The notes: generated from the sequence alone by a model not told the origin. Counted from the stretch's first letter, positions 16,627 through 26,281 are shown. The stretch is DNA of 64,000 bases from JBPRGH01 sp051418055 (GCA_051418055.1 JBPRGH010000144.1:65639-129638); one strand, 5' to 3'. Made by a program: numbers and translations.

Positions 16627-19179
16627 TTAAATTTCCAGAAGTATATGATCTAACTCATCCATTACCTGATCATAATTAGCTTTAATTTGGATAAACAGCT
16701 GTTTACAATCCTTTTTATTCTGCTGCATGTTTTCCATTTCCCTTAATAGCTCACTCATTCTATTAGCACCTACCATTCCGGTTGAAGATTTTAGCTTATG
16801 TGCATATTTTTTTACCTGATCCAGGTCATTGTTTTCAATAGATTTTGATATAATTTCAAGTTCCTCTGATGCCTGGGCCAGGAAAAGATTTATCATCTCC
16901 TTCATGAAAATCCTATCACCATCAGTCAAGGAAATAAGATAACTCAGGTTACATTCCTGAAGCGTAGATTTAAAAATGACGGCAGCTTCAATTGTGGTTT
17001 CATCTGAAACTACTATTTCTTGATCCTGGGCATGTATAACATCAGATTGCCTTGGGTTTATTGAAAATTGTTTTGCAATTTTTAGAAAAAGTTCTTTTTC
17101 CGTAAATGGCTTTGAGAGATAGTCGTTCATCCCGCTTTCCAAATAATTCTTAATATCCTGTTTAAAAACATTTGCTGTTAAGGCTATTATAGGTACACCA
17201 GCTTTTTTTTCATCTTTAAATTTTCTGATCAATTTTGTAGCATCAGCACCACTGAGAGCCGGCATCTGTATATCCATAAGGATGATATCATAGGAATTTT
17301 TTTCGGCCATCGCTACTGCTTCTCTGCCATTTGTTGCCACATCTATAGTGAAGCCCCAACGCGCCATATAAGTTTCAGCAATTATTATATTAACCTGATT
17401 GTCTTCTGCTAAAAGGACATTTACTTTTTTCAAACAATTAAAATCAATATTATCATTCTCCTGATCAATAGAAGGATCAACAATATCGGCTTTTTTAAAT
17501 GGGAGGCTAAAAGAAAATTTACTACCGACACCGACTTGACTCTCTACCCAAAGCTGTCCGTTTTGTATATCAATAAGATTTTTTGAAATATTCAGCCCTA
17601 ACCCTGTTCCTCCAAATTTCCTCGTTGTATAGGAAGAAGCCTGTGAAAACTCCTCGAATATTTTTTCCTGATTTTCTTTTGCAATCCCAATTCCTGTATC
17701 CTCAATATAAAATTCAATGGTAGTTTCTTCCTTTGTTTCTTTTACTACCTTTCCGCTTATGGTTATGCTGCCTTCCTCAGTGAATTTTATAGCATTATTT
17801 ACAAGGTTCAGCAGGATCTGATTTAAACGATAAGGGTCACCAATTAAGGGGGATTTTATGCGGACAGGGCTGGTATGGAAGATCAAACCTTTATCATCAG
17901 CTTTCATTTCCAGCATCTTATGTGCTGATTGTAAGACTTCATTAATGTCAAAAGCTATTTTCTCTATCTCGAGTTTTCCTTCTTTGATCTTACTATAATC
18001 AAGTATATCATTAATGATGACAAGTAAATTATTAGCAGATTGTCTGATTAATTTTAAATGATCCTTTTGTTGGCTATTAAGTGGTGTTTTGCTTAAAAGA
18101 TCAGACATCCCTATTATTCCCTGCATCGGAGTCCTTATTTCATGGCTCATGTTTGCAAGGAAATTTTCTCTTAATTTAATAGACTGCTTTAATGCATGCT
18201 GTGCTTCTTTTCTATCTGATATATCTCTGGTTGAAGCTTGGTATCTGATTATTTTCCCATTCTCATCCATTATATTCTCCACATTACTTTCCAACCAGAT
18301 ATATTCACCATCTTTTTTTCGGCAGCGGTATTGAATGGAGACATTTTCTTCAGGGCTATTTATAGCATTTTGTTCTATAGAGGAAAATAGATTCTCCTGA
18401 TCTTCAGGATGGATTACTTCTTTTAAATCCATTTTAATGAATCTTTCAGGTTCATACCCCAGGATATCGAGGCAGGCAGGTGAGATGTAGATGCCATTAA
18501 AATTAACATCATACAGACTGATTATGTCACTGGAATTTTCAGATAAAAGCCGGAACAATTCTTCCTGATGCTGTAGTTTTTCCTTTGCCTGTACCTGCTC
18601 AGTGATGTCGGTAGATATACCAAGGACAAAGATTTCCCCATTTGCAGTGATCAAAGGCTTCTTAATCGTTTGCAGGATACTTGTTTTCCCGGTTCTGTCA
18701 GTAAAGGATTCCTGGATCTTTACTTCATAGCGTTTTTCCAGTACCAGATTTTCAGTAGAAAAGAAATATTCCTTCTCTTCGGCTTTAGTATAAAAATCAG
18801 AAACCTTTACTTTTTTTATTTTTTCCTTTTCTTCATTAAATAATATATTGGCAAATGCTTTATTTACCAGTTTAATTGTTCCTTCGGCATCCCTGACACA
18901 TAAAAAGTTAGGACTTGTATCCAATACTAATTGTATAAAATCATTTCTTTCTTTCAAGGCAGTAAGAATATCATCATCCTGAAGGGATGAGTCTTTATTT
19001 AAAAAAGATTCGATATTTTGAATGGGTGAAGATTCTTTTGCATACTGGTAATTAAGCCGGTTTTTTAATTCACGTATTTCATCCTGCTGGCGTATAACCA
19101 GATCTTCAAGATCCTGTTTTTCCTTTTGCTCATCATACAGCTGATCTTTTAAAGATTTTAGGATAAAGTTATTAGTCAT
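16627..19179 (-). CDS. Hybrid sensor histidine kinase with REC and Hpt domains
   Basis: The 850-residue soluble protein has an N-terminal coiled coil (about 10-48), two PAS domains with PAC tails (about 75-200 and 205-328), and HisKA with MSHEIRTP (His346). The HATPase domain follows (NLVNNAIKF, EDTGIGI, GTGLGLNI). The receiver has LLAEDNQVN and Asp636 in LMDIQMP, and the Hpt domain has YAHKLKSSTG (His794). No membrane helix is visible, so it should sense an intracellular cue. The complete phosphorelay His346-Asp636-His794 can feed the separate receiver encoded next. First gene of the leftward operon 19179-12469. Confidence 0.95.
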   Translation of the reverse strand: MTNNFILKSLKDQLYDEQKEKQDLEDLVIRQQDEIRELKNRLNYQYAKESSPIQNIESFLNKDSSLQDDDILTALKERNDFIQLVLDTSPNFLCVRDAEGTIKLVNKAFANILFNEEKEKIKKVKVSDFYTKAEEKEYFFSTENLVLEKRYEVKIQESFTDRTGKTSILQTIKKPLITANGEIFVLGISTDITEQVQAKEKLQHQEELFRLLSENSSDIISLYDVNFNGIYISPACLDILGYEPERFIKMDLKEVIHPEDQENLFSSIEQNAINSPEENVSIQYRCRKKDGEYIWLESNVENIMDENGKIIRYQASTRDISDRKEAQHALKQSIKLRENFLANMSHEIRTPMQGIIGMSDLLSKTPLNSQQKDHLKLIRQSANNLLVIINDILDYSKIKEGKLEIEKIAFDINEVLQSAHKMLEMKADDKGLIFHTSPVRIKSPLIGDPYRLNQILLNLVNNAIKFTEEGSITISGKVVKETKEETTIEFYIEDTGIGIAKENQEKIFEEFSQASSYTTRKFGGTGLGLNISKNLIDIQNGQLWVESQVGVGSKFSFSLPFKKADIVDPSIDQENDNIDFNCLKKVNVLLAEDNQVNIIIAETYMARWGFTIDVATNGREAVAMAEKNSYDIILMDIQMPALSGADATKLIRKFKDEKKAGVPIIALTANVFKQDIKNYLESGMNDYLSKPFTEKELFLKIAKQFSINPRQSDVIHAQDQEIVVSDETTIEAAVIFKSTLQECNLSYLISLTDGDRIFMKEMINLFLAQASEELEIISKSIENNDLDQVKKYAHKLKSSTGMVGANRMSELLREMENMQQNKKDCKQLFIQIKANYDQVMDELDHILLEI

Positions 19180-19442
19180 TGCGGATATGCTATTTAAAAA
19201 TTAGTTGTTTTTAACTATTGCAAATATCATTACAGCAAAGAGGACTTTATTCAGTGAATTCCTGAATTTAAAAAATAGGAAAAACTGATTAAAAAACGCC
19301 TTAAATTAGGTTATGAGTAGTATAATTTCCTGTGCAATCCCTGAAAAACCCTCAGTTGACCAAAACCTAATATTAATGGTGATCAGGGTATAAGGAGAAA
19401 GAGGATATGTAACTAGGGAAATCCCTTAGAAGAGAGTAGCTT

Positions 19443-21374
19443 TTAACTTCGATCAAAAAGCCGCGTCATCTGTCGCAGGCTTTCCTGAGAACCAACCATA
19501 GTCACCATATCTTTGGCACGTAAACGTGTATAACCATGTGAGATGATCATTTGGCCTTTTCGGTGTACGGAAAGTATAATAACATCAGCAGGAAGCCTCA
19601 GGTCCCTTAAATACATTCCGAAAAGATTAGGATTCAGCACTTCAAGGTCTATTGTATCCTGACCTTTTTGCAAACCTAATAATAAGGAAGTAGCCTGAGG
19701 AGAGCGAACAAAATGATCTAATAAACTAACCATTGCCGTTCCGGGATCTACTACAAGAGCCCCCAGCTGGTGAAATTCTTCAAAATACTCTCGTTCGTTT
19801 AGCCTGACCACAATTTCTTTAGTGCCAATGTGCTGATAAATTAGCTCGCAAATTTCAAGGTTCTCTTCATCAGTGAGTAATAAAACAAAAGCCTCTGATT
19901 TCTTTGCTTCAAGTGCATTTAATGCCTGAAGATCATATTCTTTTACCTTTACTATATTTATATCAGGCACACTTGATTCTTCAATATTTTTCCGGGTGGC
20001 GATCTTTACCTGCCACCCATGACCCATAAGTTGTCTGGCAAGCGCTACTGACTGGCTTTCAAATCCTATAATTATAGCATCACGGATCCCATCAAATTCA
20101 GGTGCCCCCGCACGCGTCCTGCTTTCATCCAGTTTATTTATAGACCATTTAAATAAAACCGGGCCGATAAGTTGATTAATGACAATTACTGAAATAACAA
20201 CGGCTGAAAAGGCAGCACCCCAGGAATTGAATTCATTACTAACAATTGTAGCCAAACCAAGTCCAACACCTGCTTGGGTTAAAAATGATGTCCAATATTT
20301 AAAGTTGTAACGGCTTTTTTCTTTAGCAATAGCTCCGCCAATAAATGTTCCTATGAAAATAGCAATAGCATTAATTACTACAATGATGATAGTGATTTCC
20401 CACACAGAAGGAATGACATCTATAGCAAGTAAAGCTCCTGCATAAGTAAAGAAAACAATATAAACATATGGACCGATTTCATGAATTATCTTTAAAAATT
20501 CCTGCCTGTATCTTGTATAGTTTACGACATATAAACTGCCTATAAGACACATTAGCAATGGCTCCAGGTGAATATCATTGTTAAATACATATAAGGAAAG
20601 AGAGAGTGTTCCATAATAGATACCGTAAGTACTGTATCCTACCAGTAACACCATAATTGCCTTCCATTTCTCTTTGATGCTTAAGGAAAGGATTCCTTTC
20701 AGTATTAAACCAATAAACAATCCAAGCAATAAGGATAAAGCTATTTCCCCAACCAGTATTAACAGAAAAAATATGGTGAAATCATCACCATAAACTAAAG
20801 CTTTAGCGGCCGAAAAGCATACGGCAAAAATTATAATTACAGAAAAATCTACAACAACGGTTGTACCTAATACACTGCTTGTAAATGGGCCTTTTGCTCG
20901 TACTTCATTGATTACAGCAATCACAGATGATGGAGACCTTGCACATAAAACGGCAGCAGTAAGAAAGGCAACAGCTATTTTGGCCGAAGGACTAAGGTTG
21001 GTTAAGAAAGGGATATAATCAGACAATAAGATCAGGGCAATAGAAAGAATGAGAAAAGTAAGGGCTAATTGACCTATTGTGAGCCATTTAATACTACTTA
21101 TCCTGCTGCGCAATTCCTTCAGGTATAATTCACTACTGGCAGCAAAAGCAATAAATGCAAGTGCTATATCATTGATAAACACCAGGTTGTTAACCATGGT
21201 AGGTTTTATAATATTAAGAACATGAGGGCCGGAAATAATTCCAACAAGTAAAAAACCACTGATAAGGGGTACACCGTATTTTTGAACCAGCCCTGAAATA
21301 CTTTCAGCGGCTAAAGCCACAATTAGGAAGGTACCTAAAAAAGCTAATAAAGTTATAATGCTTTGTGCATCCAT
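19443..21374 (-). CDS. CPA2-type cation:proton antiporter with TrkA domains
   Basis: Residues 1 to about 410 contain about 12 membrane helices of a Na+/H+ exchanger domain. A TrkA-N Rossmann-type domain follows (about 425-545, IIIGFESQSVALARQL) and then a TrkA-C domain (about 565-643, ending TRLFDRS). The KefB/KefC and GerN group shares this layout. The cytoplasmic RCK domain gates monovalent cation/proton exchange by binding a nucleotide. The nucleotide-binding loop GFESQS departs from the usual GxGxxG, so NAD(H) binding is uncertain. Its start faces the STAS gene across 483 nt. Confidence 0.9.
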   Translation of the reverse strand: MDAQSIITLLAFLGTFLIVALAAESISGLVQKYGVPLISGFLLVGIISGPHVLNIIKPTMVNNLVFINDIALAFIAFAASSELYLKELRSRISSIKWLTIGQLALTFLILSIALILLSDYIPFLTNLSPSAKIAVAFLTAAVLCARSPSSVIAVINEVRAKGPFTSSVLGTTVVVDFSVIIIFAVCFSAAKALVYGDDFTIFFLLILVGEIALSLLLGLFIGLILKGILSLSIKEKWKAIMVLLVGYSTYGIYYGTLSLSLYVFNNDIHLEPLLMCLIGSLYVVNYTRYRQEFLKIIHEIGPYVYIVFFTYAGALLAIDVIPSVWEITIIIVVINAIAIFIGTFIGGAIAKEKSRYNFKYWTSFLTQAGVGLGLATIVSNEFNSWGAAFSAVVISVIVINQLIGPVLFKWSINKLDESRTRAGAPEFDGIRDAIIIGFESQSVALARQLMGHGWQVKIATRKNIEESSVPDINIVKVKEYDLQALNALEAKKSEAFVLLLTDEENLEICELIYQHIGTKEIVVRLNEREYFEEFHQLGALVVDPGTAMVSLLDHFVRSPQATSLLLGLQKGQDTIDLEVLNPNLFGMYLRDLRLPADVIILSVHRKGQMIISHGYTRLRAKDMVTMVGSQESLRQMTRLFDRS

Positions 21375-21857
21375 TTACTATTGTTTAACCTGCAAAATAC
21401 GATGAAATTAGAAACTCACCCAATTGAATATAAGGTATTTGTATAGCAAATCAGTTATTGCCAAAAAATTGTAAAGAGTTATAAGAAAAATTAAAATTCA
21501 CAATATTTAAATACGGTTATATTTTTTACTAAGCCAGAAGAATCCATAAATTAGGTCTATATTTTTTTATTCTTTATTTTTACATGGTGATATTGCATTA
21601 TATATAGTTACATTAGAGCTGCAATATTTAATGATTTTTCCATAAGGAGGTAATATTAAATTTTTTTTATATAATAAGCAGCACTACAATACAGTGTAAA
21701 ATTGTGTTGTAGGGCAAGAAACAAATATCTAATTTTGTGCTTAAGCATTAAGCAGTCGAATCTATCACACTTAAATAAATTTAAAATCACGAATACTTTA
21801 TTCGAATAGGTATAAATTCTATAGGATTTTATTTTAATATGTTATAATTTTTAAAGT
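21375..21857. other. Divergent intergenic region with promoter signals
   Basis: This 483-nt AT-rich gap lies between the antiporter and the STAS gene. I find no coding region or RNA gene. The only supported signals are the dyad and promoter boxes at 21684-21737. The transcribed leader to the STAS start would be about 110 nt. Confidence 0.5.
21684..21737 (+). promoter_or_regulatory. Promoter with overlapping dyad operator upstream of the STAS module
   Basis: TTG (21707-21709) and TAATTTTG (21730-21737) are 20 nt apart and fit the Bacteroidota -33/-7 pattern. An inverted repeat, CTACAATACA (21684-21693) against TGTGTTGTAG (21703-21712), with one mismatch, covers the -33 box. A protein bound there would block or recruit polymerase. 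The binding protein is unknown. Confidence 0.5.
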
Positions 21858-22301
21858 ATGACAAAAGGAAAAAAAGATCAGGAAATTGCTTTCAGTGATC
21901 GAAAATTAGGATTTGACTCTCCAATGGTTGTCTCAGAGATCACGGATCAGTGCCTATATACAGGCTTTTACGGAAGGATGGATTCTGCACGTTTAAAAGG
22001 TATTACTGAGAGGATCCTGGATACTGTAGAAAAAAGCGACAATAATTTAATCATTGTGGACCTTTCCAATGTGGAGTATATAGATTCCGCCGTAGCAGCC
22101 AATCTTTATAAACTCGGCGATACATTGCAGCTCATTGGTGTAAAAACTTTGTTTTGTGGAATAGGGTCAGAGGTAGCCCAGTCAATGACTAATATGGGAA
22201 TCGAATTTAAGAAATATGAAACCTATCGTAGATTAAAAGATGCCCTGAAAAGAGTATATGCCATACAGGGTTTGCAGCTGATTTCGTTAGATAAGGGATA
22301 A
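21858..22301 (+). CDS. STAS-domain protein, RsbR/RsbS-like
   Basis: A 147-residue protein whose core is a STAS domain: GFYGRMDSARL, IIVDLSNVEYIDSAVA (conserved Ser77, the usual phosphorylation position) and LIGVKTLFCGIGSEVAQSM. The last block resembles RsbR-type stressosome STAS domains more than SpoIIAA. Such proteins bind and release a partner kinase depending on phosphorylation. The next gene, 4 nt away, encodes the expected RsbT-type partner. First gene of a four-gene rightward unit. Confidence 0.88.
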   Translation: MTKGKKDQEIAFSDRKLGFDSPMVVSEITDQCLYTGFYGRMDSARLKGITERILDTVEKSDNNLIIVDLSNVEYIDSAVAANLYKLGDTLQLIGVKTLFCGIGSEVAQSMTNMGIEFKKYETYRRLKDALKRVYAIQGLQLISLDKG

Positions 22302-22305
22302 CGAG

Positions 22306-23283
22306 GTGATCGAGTTTCACAATCAGGCAGAAGCCTATGAGATTTCCATGCATGTTTATCAGGAAATGTTAAACATGGGCTTTGAAAAGCGGGATTGTAA
22401 TATGGTTGCCGCATCAGTTTCTGAAATTAGCACTAATGCCATTCGGTATGCAGGTTCAGGTGTGCTCTTTATCAATGAAACTCAAAATAAGAGAGGTATT
22501 GAGATAATTATTAAAGATGAAGGCCCTGGTATCGCAGATATTGATAAAGCATTGAAAGATGGGTTTACCACGCTTGAGCATTACAGTTTTGGTGTAGGCC
22601 TTGGGGCAGCAAAACGGGCTATGGATTATTTTGACATTAAATCCAAGCCTGGGGAGGGTACGGAAGTGGTAATGCGCAAGTTTCTCAAGAATATTAATAA
22701 AAAGATTACATATGGCAGCGTATCTCTTCCGGATGATTTTCGGGAAGTAAATGGAGATGAGCTTTTTGTTAAAGAATTTGAAGGCGATAAGGTGCTAATG
22801 TCTGTAGTAGACGGGTTGGGCGAAGGAGCAAAGGCAAGAAGATCAGCAAGCATTGTTAAGGAGACACTTAATGCCAATTTTTCTGATCCCCTTGACGAGC
22901 TTATTGAAAAGTGTGATAAAAAGATCAAAGCTCTTAATGAAAGAGGGGTGACAATTGGGATTTTACTATTGAAACCGGATGGTATTGAATATACAGGAGT
23001 AGGAGATACCTTTATCCATATTTATCCAAAAATAACTGCTAATTTTTTTAGTCGGCCTGGCATTTTAGGTACGCATGCGGTACCAAATATCCGGATAAGT
23101 AAAGCTCCACTTCCAAATGAAGAATTTGTTATCGTTATGTGTACTGATGGAATTCATGATCATTTTGAAGAAGGTGATATTGCCCTGAATAATAATCCAC
23201 GGGATATAGCAGAAAGTATAATGAGAGATTACCGTCGGAAATATGGAGATGCGACTGTTTTAGTGGCAAAAATAACTCCTTAA
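22306..23283 (+). CDS. RsbT-like kinase fused to RsbX-like PP2C phosphatase
   Basis: Translation starts at GTG (22306), preceded by AACGAG. Residues 1-127 are a GHKL ATPase of the RsbT/RsbW type, with N-box SEISTNAIRYA (39-49), DEGPGI (71-76) and GVGLGAAKRA (96-105). Residues about 135-325 are a SpoIIE/RsbX PP2C domain with VVDGLGEG (Asp169), GVGD and MCTDGIHDH (Asp281). In Bacillus, RsbT phosphorylates STAS proteins and RsbX removes the phosphate. Here both activities sit on one chain beside the STAS gene. The phosphatase acidic residues look intact. Confidence 0.88.
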   Translation: MIEFHNQAEAYEISMHVYQEMLNMGFEKRDCNMVAASVSEISTNAIRYAGSGVLFINETQNKRGIEIIIKDEGPGIADIDKALKDGFTTLEHYSFGVGLGAAKRAMDYFDIKSKPGEGTEVVMRKFLKNINKKITYGSVSLPDDFREVNGDELFVKEFEGDKVLMSVVDGLGEGAKARRSASIVKETLNANFSDPLDELIEKCDKKIKALNERGVTIGILLLKPDGIEYTGVGDTFIHIYPKITANFFSRPGILGTHAVPNIRISKAPLPNEEFVIVMCTDGIHDHFEEGDIALNNNPRDIAESIMRDYRRKYGDATVLVAKITP

Positions 23284-23293
23284 ATAATGAGAG

Positions 23294-24340
23294 ATGTACG
23301 AAAGTAATACTGAACTAAAAGAATTTTTAACTTCTGTAATCCGTAACAGCCCTTACGGCGTCCTTACAGTTGATCTGAAAGGTAATATTACACTTGTAAA
23401 TTCTCCGGTGCTCGACTCTTTAGACCTTAAATTTAAAACGGAAGATATAATTGATTCACATATTCTTGAATTGATAGGACATATTCCAAGATTTGAAGAA
23501 GAAATTAATTACTGCTATTCAGTTTCCCGCCGATCATTTGATCTTGATAAAATATCAGTTAATGATAAATATTTACGTATAAAATGCAGGAAAATATTAA
23601 GTGGGTTATTAATCACTATCGAAAATATAACGGATGAGATCATCATCTATAATTCGCTTGTTAAATCAAAGAAAGAACTTGAAGAGCTTGCTGAAGTAAG
23701 TACACATGATATAAAATCACACGTTACAAGCCTCACGGGTTTAATAGACCTTCTGGATCATGAAGAAGCGGTAAAAGGGGAATTTCAAAGTGAATTTAAC
23801 CGAGTAAAGGAAGCAGTTTCACTGGTATCTAATAAAGTAAAAACTTTAAATGATATCATTGAATTCAATAAAACATTAAAAGTCAAACCCAAACGTGTTG
23901 ATCTTCAGAAACAACTGAAAAAAGTATTGAATGAAATGGCTGGGTTAATGGCCGCGGCAGAAGCTTCTGTCGATGCCGATTTCTCTGGATGTCCTTATAT
24001 CAATTTTACTCCTGAACATATCCGGACGATATTACATCAACTTATTGCCAATAGCATAAAATTCAGAAAAGAGGACCTAAAACCAGTTATAAAGATCCGT
24101 AGCTACTGTAAGGGGGATTTTAATATAATTGAGTTTAAAGACAATGGTATTGGGTTTTCAGCTGCTCAGCATAAGGATAAAATATTTAAAATATTTCATA
24201 AATTTAATACAGCAGCCTCAGGAATGGGGATTGGTTTATATATTGTCAATAAGTTAGTTGCCGCCTATGAAGGAAAGATCGAGGTAAGCAGTCGTCCCGG
24301 CAAAGGCACATGCTTTAAAATACTTTTGAAAAATGAGTGA
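23294..24340 (+). CDS. PAS-containing soluble histidine kinase
   Basis: The 348-residue protein has a short PAS-like domain (about 8-115, SPYGVLTVDLKGNITLVN), an unusual H-box EVSTHDIKSHVTSL (His138), and a HATPase domain with QLIANSIKF, KDNGIGF and GMGIGLYIV. No membrane segment is present. It begins 10 nt after the RsbT-RsbX fusion gene and overlaps the receiver gene by 8 nt. Co-transcription suggests that a two-component branch and a partner-switching branch are joined in one pathway. Confidence 0.9.
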   Translation: MYESNTELKEFLTSVIRNSPYGVLTVDLKGNITLVNSPVLDSLDLKFKTEDIIDSHILELIGHIPRFEEEINYCYSVSRRSFDLDKISVNDKYLRIKCRKILSGLLITIENITDEIIIYNSLVKSKKELEELAEVSTHDIKSHVTSLTGLIDLLDHEEAVKGEFQSEFNRVKEAVSLVSNKVKTLNDIIEFNKTLKVKPKRVDLQKQLKKVLNEMAGLMAAAEASVDADFSGCPYINFTPEHIRTILHQLIANSIKFRKEDLKPVIKIRSYCKGDFNIIEFKDNGIGFSAAQHKDKIFKIFHKFNTAASGMGIGLYIVNKLVAAYEGKIEVSSRPGKGTCFKILLKNE

Positions 24341-24743
24341 TAAAAAAACTTTGCTCGCAATTGATGACGATGATAACTTTAATCATCTTGTTAAACGATG
24401 TTTTAAAAAGCTTGATCTGCCTGTTAAAATTATCAGCAAAACGAGTGGGGCAGAGGGATTGGATTATTTGAAAGAATATGATAATGCAGACCTGGTCCTG
24501 CTTGATATCCGGATGCCCGAAATGGATGGCTTTGAGGTGCTTAAGCAATTGGATAATAATTTTCCCGATAAAAAATTGCCTGTTGTAATGTTATCAAGTT
24601 CATATCGAAAAGAGGACAGGGAAAAAGCTTTTAAGAATAAAAGAGTGATAGATTATTTTGAAAAGCCTATGCAGTTAAAAAAACTGGAGGAGTTAATTAC
24701 TACATTATATACAAAATATATTTCCAGAGATATTTATCAATAA
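24333..24743 (+). CDS. Single-domain response regulator (receiver)
   Basis: A 136-residue CheY-like receiver: acidic cluster AIDDDD (9-14), phospho-acceptor Asp58 (LLDIRMPEMDGF), Ser88-Ser90 (MLSSS) and Lys111 (FEKPM). It resembles the Rcp1 type of receiver found next to phytochrome or PAS kinases. There is no output domain. The start overlaps the kinase gene by 8 nt, so this is its likely partner. Confidence 0.92.
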   Translation: MSDKKTLLAIDDDDNFNHLVKRCFKKLDLPVKIISKTSGAEGLDYLKEYDNADLVLLDIRMPEMDGFEVLKQLDNNFPDKKLPVVMLSSSYRKEDREKAFKNKRVIDYFEKPMQLKKLEELITTLYTKYISRDIYQ

Positions 24744-24758
24744 CATTTTCAAGATCAT

Positions 24759-24944
24759 TTAATAAAGCTGAAGTTCTGCAAAAATACTGGACAATTCCTC
24801 CCGGGACTTATTCAATTTGGCAGCCAGCTTATCCAGCATATTTTCTCTGTGGCCTTCTTCAAAATTGAAATCTTCATCACTAAGGAAAGGGAATCTTCTT
24901 TTGAGCATTATTTTTTGCTCTCGCCAGCTTCTTAAAATCTTCAT
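24759..24944 (-). CDS. Small CsbD-like stress protein (probable)
   Basis: A 61-residue hydrophilic protein. The order SWREQK, LKRRFPFLSDEDF, EEGHRENML and LAAKLNKSREEL resembles the CsbD-like pattern of W..IKGKLKQKF, L.D.DL, .EG...L..., LGK..EE. CsbD is a general stress protein of unknown mechanism. The gene stands alone, opposite the stress-type signalling module and 15 nt from its end. A stress role fits the context but is inferred. Confidence 0.65.
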   Translation of the reverse strand: MKILRSWREQKIMLKRRFPFLSDEDFNFEEGHRENMLDKLAAKLNKSREELSSIFAELQLY

Positions 24945-25043
24945 GGTTTTAAAGATAGGTTTAATTTTAGTAGGAATAATGAAGAAACCTTAAAATCGTT
25001 CGGGATGTTCAATTTATTGTTTTTTATTTTTCAATATTGGAGT

Positions 25044-26060
25044 TTAACTTTCGCTTATAAAATTTTTTTTCCGTGCATGTGCGATAGCCTCTTCACCTTC
25101 CTTTATCATAAGCACATTAACATCAATATTTTCTTCAATTAGCCTCTCAATTCTTTTAGTGTTGGATTTGCGTTTAACACTACGGATATAGATCTGTAAT
25201 ATTTGCTCCGGATATTTCTTTGTGATCTTAATATAGATATCAGTGTCTATTTCAGCGGCGTCGCCAATGAGTATAAAAGGTATAGAAGGGTAGGTTTCCA
25301 GGATGTGGATGATCTTTTTGTATTTATTACCCTCCATAAAAGATTTCTTCCGCCGAATTTTTAAACCCATATCCCTTAACATAAGTGTCCCTTTAGGGAA
25401 ATCAAACTTTTGAAGAAATGATGATAAATACTTATAAAGATTCCATGGGCTGTTAGAAAGGTAAAAAAATGGATTTGAATTGTATCCTGTGCTACCCTTG
25501 TGAAGTAAACGATAAAATTCCCGGGCTCCTTCCAGGGGCATTCGTTTATGGCTGTGTTTTATAAAGGAGTTTACAAGTAATTTCCATTTTAAAAAAGAGG
25601 TAACACCGGTATGGATCACTGTATCATCAAGATCACTGATGATGCCATATTCAGACGGCTCAGAAGGTTTCATGATTGATGAGGTTACTGTATAAATAAC
25701 CTTATCGTTTTTAATTAATTCATAGGTAATGGGGATCCACAACATCTCTTCAGAGCTCAGGTTTAATCCATGCAACTGATCCAGATAAATATATCCTTCC
25801 TTATCAGAGTAGAGGGTGGTTGATTGATCTCCCCATTTCACCAAAACCTTTGCACCTCGTTTTTCGTCACTTTCAAAGCGTTTATATGAGTGATATATAT
25901 TTCTGAAAAATGATCCTTTTTTTGTGTAATTAATACCTTTATCTTCCAATACACGTGCCTGAGCATGTATCATTTTATCATTTGCATAACCTCCAAAGGG
26001 AATAATTATTACAGGATTCGGATTGTCTACTAAGTCAGAGATATATTTAAAAACAGGCAT
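25044..26060 (-). CDS. App1-type phosphatidate phosphatase (DUF2183)
   Basis: The protein has an N-terminal region of about 130 residues and a C-terminal HAD-like phosphatase domain. The catalytic motif is ISDLDDTV (Asp143, Asp145, Thr147). FFYLSNSPWNLY gives motif II, RRKKSFMEGNKYK supplies the basic residue region, and FILIGDAAEIDTDIY gives the late acidic motif. This is the App1 domain, which in yeast dephosphorylates phosphatidic acid. No signal peptide is visible. It is a single gene with no obvious operon partner. Confidence 0.88.
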   Translation of the reverse strand: MPVFKYISDLVDNPNPVIIIPFGGYANDKMIHAQARVLEDKGINYTKKGSFFRNIYHSYKRFESDEKRGAKVLVKWGDQSTTLYSDKEGYIYLDQLHGLNLSSEEMLWIPITYELIKNDKVIYTVTSSIMKPSEPSEYGIISDLDDTVIHTGVTSFLKWKLLVNSFIKHSHKRMPLEGAREFYRLLHKGSTGYNSNPFFYLSNSPWNLYKYLSSFLQKFDFPKGTLMLRDMGLKIRRKKSFMEGNKYKKIIHILETYPSIPFILIGDAAEIDTDIYIKITKKYPEQILQIYIRSVKRKSNTKRIERLIEENIDVNVLMIKEGEEAIAHARKKNFISES

Positions 26061-26273
26061 TTAAATTCATTTTTAATACTTTAACCATATAAATACCCAA
26101 TCGTTTTTGTTTTTATAGAAACTGTGGAATCCGTTCCGGAGCATATGTGTAAGCTGTATTAGCTTAAGGAGTTTCCTTAGAAGCTTGATCTGTAATAATT
26201 TAACAGCCAACTAAGTGATTTCCCTATATTTTAAAATCAGGAATCTGCTGTAGTTATCGGCTCAGCCATCTCA

Positions 26274-26281
26274 TACTTTTG
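26274..26281 (+). promoter_or_regulatory. TAnnTTTG -7 box and strong Shine-Dalgarno for the giant adhesin
   Basis: TACTTTTG matches the Bacteroidota -7 element, 66 nt before the start codon. A clear TTG at -33 is missing. A GAGGAG purine run about 7 nt before the ATG at 26348 is an unusually good ribosome binding site for this phylum. Confidence 0.4.

Noticed and set aside
26150..26190. Hairpin AGCTTAAGGA / TCCTTAGAAGCT upstream of the giant adhesin
   Set aside because: A bulged stem far from promoter and start, without a U run; could be chance in AT-rich DNA.
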